Below are positions 1 through 5,469 of a stretch of DNA of 5,469 nt, piece by piece. The DNA is taken from assembly GCA_002469865.1 (NCBI GenBank), contig DKOD01000026.1, forward strand, positions 1 through 5,469, given 5' to 3'. A model generated the notes under the pieces. That model saw only the letters and a program-made list of their open reading frames with translations, was not told where the DNA came from and searched no databases. The number at the start of each line of letters is the position of its first letter. The first letter of the stretch is position 1. The position numbers were made by a program, and so were the translations under genes. This DNA is from Alphaproteobacteria bacterium UBA7371. GTDB taxonomy: Bacteria > Pseudomonadota > Alphaproteobacteria > UBA8317.

Positions 1-2406
1 CGCCTGATCGCCACCGGCCGTCGGGTGGCGGTATGTGAACAAACCGAAGACCCCGAGGATGCCAAGAAAAGGGGTGGCAAATCCGTGGTGCGCCGGGAGG
101 TCGTTCGGGTGGTCACGCCGGGGACCCTCACCGAGGATGCCCTTTTGCCGGTTGGTCGGCCCAATTACCTCATGGCCCTGACTTTTGGCGGCAACCAGGC
201 TGGCATGGCCGCCCTGGATCTTTCCACTGGTGACCTGCGCATGGCCGATTTGGATGACGAACGTTTGCCAGGCCTGTTGTCTTCCTTACAGCCTGCAGAG
301 CTCATTTATTCAGAAGACGAAGCAGAAAGCCGAATGCTTGGTCTTATGGGTCAGGCCCAGATTGAGCCTGCCATGCGGGCCACTGAGCGGCGGGGTTTTC
401 GGGCTGGGCCTGGCAGGGACATGCTGCAAGATCGGCTTGGCGTGCTGTCGCTGGATGGATTTGGCCAGTTTGGCGATTTAAGTCTTGCCGCGGCCGCAGG
501 CCTTATCAATTATTTGGATGTTACCCAATTGCAGGCCCGCTACAGGCTCCAGGCACCCAAAAAACTTGCGTTGGATGGCATCATGCTTATCGATGCCGCC
601 GCCCGCCATTCCTTGGAATTATTAACCAACCAACGTGGGGAAGCTGCTGGTAGCCTCATGGCTTGTATTGACCACACGGTCACCGCAGCCGGTGGCCGCT
701 TATTGGCCACCCATATTTGTGAGCCCATCACGGATATCCCCGCGATCATTGACCGCCAGGCATTGGTGCAGCTTTTTGCCGAGGATGAGGGCTTGCGCCG
801 TGACGTGCAACGCGCTTTGGCCCAGGCCGGTGATGTGGCAAGGATCATATCAAGGCTTTCGCTTGGCCGTGCAGGCCCCCGGGATTTGGCGGGTCTGCGT
901 GGTGCCCTCCAGGCAGCCCGGGCCTTAGGAAAATATCTTGGCCCCCAACAATGCCCCCAGCTGGATGAGATGAAGACACATTTTGGGTTGCTTCAGGACC
1001 TTCAGCTGGAATTGGAACATGCCTTGGTGGATGAGCCACCTCTTCTGGCCCGCGATGGGGGCTTTTTGGCTGTGGGTTATGATGATGAGCGGGACCGGCT
1101 GGTGGCCCTTCGGGATAATGCCCGCGGGGTGATTGCTGCCATGGAGCAGCAATTGCGTGAAGAACTGGCTATCGCAAGCCTCAAGATCCGACATAACAAT
1201 ATTTTGGGGTATTTTTTGGAGGTAACCGCTGCCAATCGGGCGCGGATGGAAGAAGATACGGGCCGTTTTATCCACCGCCAAACCATGGCCAATGCGGTGC
1301 GCTACACCACCCCGGAATTGGGCAGGCTGGAACGTGAGGTTGCTGATGCGGCTGGCCAGGCCTTGATGCGGGAATTGGCGGCCTTTGAGCATCTGACCCA
1401 AAAAGCCTTGGATGCCGCCCATGATTGGGAATTGCTGGGGGCAAGCCTAGCCCTCTTGGATGTGGTGGCCAGCCATGGCCAGCATGCTGATGAAGCCCAA
1501 TGGGTGCGTCCGGAGATGACCGAAGAGGTGGTGCTTGATGTGCAAGCAGGGCGTCATCCTGTGGTGGAGGCACAACTGAACAATAGCCATGCCAACCCAT
1601 TTGTGGCCAATGATGTGTGTCTTGATACGACCAGCCAGCCACTGCAATTGGTGACCGGGCCCAACATGGCGGGCAAGTCGACCTTTTTGCGCCAAACAGC
1701 CTTGATTGCCCTACTGGCCCAGATGGGTTCCTATGTGCCTGCCGACCGGGCACGCATCGGCGTGGTTGATCGCTTGTTCTCAAGGGTGGGGGCGTCTGAT
1801 GATTTGGCCCGTGGCCGCTCCACCTTCATGGTCGAAATGGTGGAAGCTGCCGCCATTCTCCATCAGGCCACCCATAAGTCCCTGGTCATTCTCGATGAGT
1901 TGGGTCGCGGAACAGCAACCTATGACGGCATGTCACTGGCTTGGGCGGCCATTGAGCATCTTCATGAAGTCAATCATTGCCGGGGCTTGATCGCCACCCA
2001 TTATCATGAATTGGGCAGCTTGGTGGAACGCCTCCCAGGTCTTGGTAGCCTGACCCTTAAGGTGGCCGAATGGGACAATCGGGTGGTGTTTCTCCATCAG
2101 GTTGTTCCCGGGGCAGCAGACCGATCCTATGGCATTCAGGTGGCAAGGCTTGCAGGTTTGCCCGAAGCGGTGTTGCAGCGGGCTGAAGAGGTGCTTGCCA
2201 GGCTCGAACGCGGGGGCAATCAGGCCCCCAACAGCCTCAAGGAATTGCCCCTATTTGCCATGCCACCCAGCAAGCCTCATCAGGATTTGCCCCAACAGGC
2301 CCATGATTGCCTCAAGCGCTTGCGCGAAGCCGATCCCGATGGGATGAGTGCCCGGGAGGCTCTTGATATGATATATGAATTACGGGGCCTGTTGCAGGGG
2401 GATTAA
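1..2406 (+). CDS. mutS: DNA mismatch repair protein MutS, 5'-truncated by the window edge
   Basis: MutS is the cytoplasmic ATPase that recognises mispaired bases and recruits MutL to start strand repair. The frame is open from base 1, and 801 codons are visible. By alignment from memory with E. coli MutS (VAICEQ corresponds to VAVCEQ here at window residues 9-14), roughly the first 85-110 residues are missing, including the mismatch-reading domain with its F-x-E motif. What remains follows the family order: connector domain (about residues 25-160), lever/core starting near IDAAARHSLEL (D198), clamp around SLKIRHNN (from 393), then GRHPVVE (517-523) leading into the ATPase. The ATPase has Walker A GPNMAGKST (553-561), the GASDDLARGRSTFMVEM loop (597-613), Walker B LVILDE (628-633) followed by GRGTATYDG, and the conserved histidine in ATHYHEL (H667). 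The C-terminus has the usual helical end (DPDGMSAREALDMIYEL). No catalytic residue is missing. The stop TAA overlaps the glnD start, so the two genes are probably co-transcribed. Any GTG/ATG near base 25 is internal, not the true start. Confidence 0.98.
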   Translation, partial: RLIATGRRVAVCEQTEDPEDAKKRGGKSVVRREVVRVVTPGTLTEDALLPVGRPNYLMALTFGGNQAGMAALDLSTGDLRMADLDDERLPGLLSSLQPAELIYSEDEAESRMLGLMGQAQIEPAMRATERRGFRAGPGRDMLQDRLGVLSLDGFGQFGDLSLAAAAGLINYLDVTQLQARYRLQAPKKLALDGIMLIDAAARHSLELLTNQRGEAAGSLMACIDHTVTAAGGRLLATHICEPITDIPAIIDRQALVQLFAEDEGLRRDVQRALAQAGDVARIISRLSLGRAGPRDLAGLRGALQAARALGKYLGPQQCPQLDEMKTHFGLLQDLQLELEHALVDEPPLLARDGGFLAVGYDDERDRLVALRDNARGVIAAMEQQLREELAIASLKIRHNNILGYFLEVTAANRARMEEDTGRFIHRQTMANAVRYTTPELGRLEREVADAAGQALMRELAAFEHLTQKALDAAHDWELLGASLALLDVVASHGQHADEAQWVRPEMTEEVVLDVQAGRHPVVEAQLNNSHANPFVANDVCLDTTSQPLQLVTGPNMAGKSTFLRQTALIALLAQMGSYVPADRARIGVVDRLFSRVGASDDLARGRSTFMVEMVEAAAILHQATHKSLVILDELGRGTATYDGMSLAWAAIEHLHEVNHCRGLIATHYHELGSLVERLPGLGSLTLKVAEWDNRVVFLHQVVPGAADRSYGIQVARLAGLPEAVLQRAEEVLARLERGGNQAPNSLKELPLFAMPPSKPHQDLPQQAHDCLKRLREADPDGMSAREALDMIYELRGLLQGD
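2396..2401 (+). promoter_or_regulatory. Ribosome binding site of glnD
   Basis: AGGGGG lies inside the last codons of mutS. It is 4 bases before the first ATG (2406) and 7 bases before the second ATG (2409). The spacing favours the second ATG slightly, while the first gives the classic TAATG stop-start overlap. Placement inside mutS suggests that ribosomes finishing mutS help start glnD; that is inference. Confidence 0.6.
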
Positions 2407-5168
2407 TGATGGCGCGCCAACGAGCATTTCAGGATCGGGCCAGCCTTTCGGATTTGCGTGAAGATCTCTACCAAGCCCATGGCGATCAATTGATGAAGCC
2501 CTTGGTCGCAGCGCTCCGTGATGTCTGGGATGGGGCCCATGATGCGGTGGCTGACCGGCTGCAAGAAAACCGCCCCAATGGCCTAACCATTGCCCGTCGG
2601 CTTGCCCAACAGATGGACGATATTTTGGTGACCCTCTTGGAGGCCATCACCAGGCATGTGCACCGCAACGGCAACCCCAGCGATTCAGAACGTTTTGCCC
2701 TTTTGGCCACCGGTGGCTATGGCCGTGGGGCCATGGCACCCTATTCGGATGTCGATTTTTTGTTCGTGACTCCTTACAAGCAAACGGCCTGGGGCGAGCA
2801 GATTGCCGAGTCACTTCTTTATGCCCTTTGGGACATGAAATTGAAGGTTGGCCATGCCGTTCGCTCCATGGATGAGACCATCAAGATGGCCCGTCAGGAC
2901 ATGACCATCCGCACCGCGGTGCTTGAGGCCAGGTTCATCCATGGTGATGCAGGTATTTTTGACAAAACCATGGCACGTTTGGAAACGGAGTTGTTTGCCC
3001 AAACCGGTATGGAATTTGTGGCGGCCAAGCTGGATGAACGCAACAAGCGCCACCAGCGCCAAGGTGGCACGCGTTATTTGGTGGAGCCTAATGTCAAAGA
3101 AGGCAAGGGGGGCTTGCGGGACCTGCATATGCTGTTCTGGTTGGCCAAATATATTTTCGGCACCAGGGAGCCTAAGGAACTTATCCACCTTAATTTGTTT
3201 ACCAAGGAAGCCTTCCAACGTTTTGAGCGTTCCCGTCGGTTTTTGTGGACTGTCCGCCTGCATTTGCATTTGGTTCGTGGCCGTGCAGAAGAGCGCTTGA
3301 CCTTTGACATCCAGCAGGAAATTGCCAGCCGCATGGGTTTTTTGGATCGTGGCGCCACCCGTGGCGTGGAGCGCTTCATGAAAAGGTATTTTCTGGCTGC
3401 CAAGGATGTGGGTGATCTTACCCGTATCATTTGCGCGGCTTTGGAAGATAACCAGAAAAAACAGGCCCCAGGCATCAGCCGTTTCATGCCCAGTTTCATG
3501 CAACGCAAGCAGCGCCCAGCGCCTGGTTTTGTGCTGACCAATGGCAGGCTTAATTTTGATTTGGATGAGCCCTTGCAGGCCTCTCCTGAGAGGATCATTG
3601 GGATTTTTAGGCTTTCCCAAACAAGCCGCTATGACATCCACCCCACGGCGCTGGAACTCATGAGTGACTCACTCGGCTTGGTTGATGCGCGCCTGCGCGC
3701 CCATGAAGGCGCCAACAAATTGTTCATGGAAATTTTGACCGATCAGGATTTTGCCGAGACCAGCCTTAGGCGCATGAATGAGGCTGGCGTGCTGGGGCGG
3801 TTTGTGCCGGATTTTGGCAAAATCGTCGCCATGATGCAGTTCAACATGTACCACCATTACACCGCCGATGAGCATTTGATCCGGGCCATTGGCATTCTCG
3901 CCCAGATCGAAAGGGGTGAGTTGAAAGAAGAACATCCCCTCGCCACGGAATTGTTTCCAAGAATTGGCACCAGGAAAATCCTCTACATGGCCATGTTGCT
4001 CCATGACATCGCCAAGGGTCGGGATGAGGACCATTCCATCGCCGGGGAACGTATTGCCTACCGACTTTGCCCAAGGCTTGGATTTACCGCTGCAGAAACA
4101 GAAACCGTGGCCTGGCTTGTGCGCTATCATTTGGTTATGAGCGACACCGCCCAACGCCGCGATGTGGGTGACCCAAAAACCATTCGGGATTTTGTGGCGT
4201 TTGTGCAGTCACCGGCAAGGCTTCGCTACCTGTTAATCCTCACGGTGGCGGATATTCGTGCCGTGGGTCCGGGTGTTTGGAATGGCTGGAAGGGGTCGCT
4301 ATTGCGTCAGCTTTACCAGGAAGCCGACGATGTTTTGGCCGGCGCCAATCCCGTGCAACGACGTTCCCAGCGCGCCATGTTGGCCAAGGATCAATTCCAG
4401 GAAAACTGGGCAAAAGAATTGGCCAATGATGGGGATGATACGGCCAAGAAATTTCTTGACATGCATTATGACAGCTATTGGACCGTCATGGATGGGGACA
4501 GCATCTTAAGCCATGCAAGATTGATGGCTGAGCGGATCAAGACTGGCAAAGATATTGTCTTTGCCGCCGAGGATGATGGTTTCCGTGGGATCACCAGATT
4601 TTCTATTCTCACCGATGACCATCCAGGGCTGTTTGCCCGCATCACCGGCGCCGTGGCCTTGGCTGGCCTGTCGGTGGCAGATGCCAAAATTTTTACCACC
4701 ATGGATGGTTTGGCGCTCGACACCCTTTGGCTTCAGGATGAGCGTGGCCAAGCCATAGCTGATAAGGCCCGGATCAAAAGGCTGGAAAAAGCCGTCCTTG
4801 ATACCTTAGGCGGCCATGTGGTTTTGCCCGATGTCCTGGCCGTGCGCAGAAAAGCGCCCTCCAAGGTGGATGCCTTCAAGGTTGCCCCAGATGTGGTGAT
4901 TGACCAGGATGCTTCGGGCACCCACACCCTGATTGAGGTCAGTGGTCGGGACCGGGTGGGCCTTCTTTATGACCTTTCCCGGGTGTTGGTGGCCCAAAAT
5001 TTGCGTATTTCTTCGGCCCAAATTGCCACCTTTGGGGAAAAAGTGGTGGATGTTTTTTACGTCCGCGATGCCTTCGGGCTTAAGGTCACAAGCCAAACCA
5101 AGCTGGACAAAATTTCGGCAGCCATGTTGGCGGTATTTGACGGGTTGGGTCAGGAGAAGGTTGCTTGA
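2406..5168 (+). CDS. glnD: Bifunctional [protein-PII] uridylyltransferase / uridylyl-removing enzyme GlnD
   Basis: GlnD is the cytoplasmic glutamine sensor of the nitrogen cascade. It adds UMP to PII proteins (GlnB/GlnK) when glutamine is low and removes it when glutamine is high, which in turn controls glutamine synthetase and nitrogen transcription. The gene is complete at 920 residues, normal for an alphaproteobacterial GlnD. Domains in order: nucleotidyltransferase with GGYGRG (103-108) and the metal-binding pair S-D-V-D (D115, D117); the GlnD-specific helical region with VEPNVKEGKGGLRD (226-239); a linker; the HD hydrolase domain (about 480-600) with YHHYTADEH (482-490) and the H-D pair H533-D534, followed by ADIRAVGPGVWNGWKGSLL; and two C-terminal ACT domains, with DDHPGLF (737-743) and DRVGLLYDLS (from 849), which bind glutamine in this family. 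Both active sites look intact, so both activities are expected. The start could be ATG 2406 or ATG 2409, a difference of one methionine. It is flanked without gaps by mutS and murJ. Its presence implies a PII protein elsewhere in the genome. Confidence 0.98.
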   Translation: MMARQRAFQDRASLSDLREDLYQAHGDQLMKPLVAALRDVWDGAHDAVADRLQENRPNGLTIARRLAQQMDDILVTLLEAITRHVHRNGNPSDSERFALLATGGYGRGAMAPYSDVDFLFVTPYKQTAWGEQIAESLLYALWDMKLKVGHAVRSMDETIKMARQDMTIRTAVLEARFIHGDAGIFDKTMARLETELFAQTGMEFVAAKLDERNKRHQRQGGTRYLVEPNVKEGKGGLRDLHMLFWLAKYIFGTREPKELIHLNLFTKEAFQRFERSRRFLWTVRLHLHLVRGRAEERLTFDIQQEIASRMGFLDRGATRGVERFMKRYFLAAKDVGDLTRIICAALEDNQKKQAPGISRFMPSFMQRKQRPAPGFVLTNGRLNFDLDEPLQASPERIIGIFRLSQTSRYDIHPTALELMSDSLGLVDARLRAHEGANKLFMEILTDQDFAETSLRRMNEAGVLGRFVPDFGKIVAMMQFNMYHHYTADEHLIRAIGILAQIERGELKEEHPLATELFPRIGTRKILYMAMLLHDIAKGRDEDHSIAGERIAYRLCPRLGFTAAETETVAWLVRYHLVMSDTAQRRDVGDPKTIRDFVAFVQSPARLRYLLILTVADIRAVGPGVWNGWKGSLLRQLYQEADDVLAGANPVQRRSQRAMLAKDQFQENWAKELANDGDDTAKKFLDMHYDSYWTVMDGDSILSHARLMAERIKTGKDIVFAAEDDGFRGITRFSILTDDHPGLFARITGAVALAGLSVADAKIFTTMDGLALDTLWLQDERGQAIADKARIKRLEKAVLDTLGGHVVLPDVLAVRRKAPSKVDAFKVAPDVVIDQDASGTHTLIEVSGRDRVGLLYDLSRVLVAQNLRISSAQIATFGEKVVDVFYVRDAFGLKVTSQTKLDKISAAMLAVFDGLGQEKVA
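5152..5156 (+). promoter_or_regulatory. Ribosome binding site of murJ
   Basis: AGGAG, followed by AAGG, lies in the last codons of glnD, with 8 bases between it and the TTG at 5165. This good match at good spacing is one of the two reasons for choosing the TTG as the murJ start; the other is the protein alignment. Confidence 0.7.
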
Positions 5169-5469
5169 GCATTGTTCGATCTTCTGCCCTGGTGGGTGGC
5201 TGGACGTTGGTGTCGCGCATGTTGGGGTTCTTGCGGGATCTTTTGCTTGCGGTGAGCTTCGGTTCAGGCTTTTTGGCCGATGCCTTTGTGGCGGCGTTTC
5301 AGATTCCCAATTTGTTCCGGCGGATTTTTGCTGAAGGGGCGTTTAACTCTGCTTTTGTGCCAATGTTTGCCGCCAGGCTTGCTGAGGGCGGCGCTGGCCA
5401 GGCACGGGTTTTTGCCGAGCAGATCCTGTCGGTGCTTTTGGTCATGTTGCTGATGGTGAACTTGCTGGC
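5165..5469 (+). CDS. murJ: Lipid II flippase MurJ (MviN), N-terminal part, cut by the window edge
   Basis: MurJ is the inner-membrane MOP-superfamily transporter that flips the peptidoglycan precursor lipid II to the periplasmic side. The 101 visible codons begin SIVRSSALVGGWTLVSR and continue with GFLRD, ADAFVAAFQIPNLFRR and IFAEGAFNSAFVP, the family's N-terminal signature. With the TTG at 5165 as residue 1, the arginines and aspartate fall at R18, R24, D39 and R52, the same numbers as the residues I recall as functionally important in E. coli MurJ. This supports the unusual start strongly. Later in-frame starts, such as ATG 5219, would remove the conserved first helix. Hydrophobic stretches near residues 8-32 and from about 86 to the edge fit the first membrane helices. 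The start overlaps the glnD stop by four bases (TTGA), pointing to translational coupling. The full protein should be about 510-530 residues, so about 80 percent lies beyond the window. Confidence 0.95.
   Translation, partial: MSIVRSSALVGGWTLVSRMLGFLRDLLLAVSFGSGFLADAFVAAFQIPNLFRRIFAEGAFNSAFVPMFAARLAEGGAGQARVFAEQILSVLLVMLLMVNLL

Noticed and set aside
9..30. Perfect 7-bp inverted repeat CGCCACC / GGTGGCG with an 8-base loop
   Set aside because: It lies within mutS coding sequence and has no T run after it, so it does not look like a terminator. One such short stem in GC-rich DNA is expected by chance.
1657..1683. Walker A reads GPNMAGKST instead of the E. coli-type GPNMGGKST
   Set aside because: The alanine form is, as I recall, normal in alphaproteobacterial MutS; the lysine and serine that contact the nucleotide are present.
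1268..1783. 171-codon minus-strand open frame inside mutS, with a similar one at 925-1422
   Set aside because: Both are antisense to the conserved clamp and ATPase parts of MutS, with low-complexity Pro/His/Arg-rich translations and no sign of a start region.
2811..3641. 276-codon open frame on the minus strand inside glnD
   Set aside because: It lies opposite a clearly functional GlnD, its translation shows no recognisable domain, and its openness follows from the rarity of TTA, CTA and TCA in the glnD frame.
4933..5334. 133-codon plus-strand open frame spanning the glnD/murJ junction
   Set aside because: It is out of frame with both glnD and murJ. The Cys- and Trp-rich translation is typical of a shadow, and the real frames give conserved proteins on both sides.
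1..5469. Search for a novel system: mobile element, CRISPR, toxin-antitoxin pair, RNA gene or riboswitch
   Set aside because: The whole window is occupied by three overlapping housekeeping genes with intact conserved motifs. No non-coding gap exists to hold such an element, and I saw no terminal repeats or spacer arrays.

Overview
The window is an ordinary, fully coding stretch of a bacterial chromosome, most likely from an alphaproteobacterium. The evidence is the gene order mutS-glnD-murJ, all on the + strand, together with protein details such as the MutS Walker A motif GPNMAGKST followed by FLRQ and a GlnD of about 920 residues. This order is one I know from Rhodospirillales- and Rhizobiales-type genomes. 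I cannot name a genus. The DNA is moderately GC-rich by eye. Leucine is often written TTG.

Layout. Bases 1-2406 hold the 3' part of mutS (mismatch-repair ATPase); its N-terminal mismatch-reading domain lies upstream of the window. Bases 2406-5168 hold a complete glnD (bifunctional PII uridylyltransferase / uridylyl-removing enzyme, the nitrogen sensor). Bases 5165-5469 hold the first 101 codons of murJ (lipid II flippase). It starts at a TTG codon and runs off the right edge. There is no intergenic DNA: the mutS stop and the first possible glnD start share one base (TAATG), and the glnD stop overlaps the murJ start by four bases (TTGA). Each downstream gene has a purine-rich ribosome binding site inside the end of the gene before it.

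The three proteins act in unrelated processes (DNA repair, nitrogen sensing, cell-wall precursor export). The arrangement looks like a conserved, translationally coupled operon rather than a pathway cluster. All visible catalytic motifs are intact, and I see no frameshift, insertion sequence, RNA gene, CRISPR array, terminator or internal promoter.

I found no undescribed system. The points worth a second look are modest: the TTG-started murJ at the edge, the overlapping junctions, a degenerate clamp-binding motif in MutS, strong over-representation of the palindrome TGGCCA, and the leucine codon bias.
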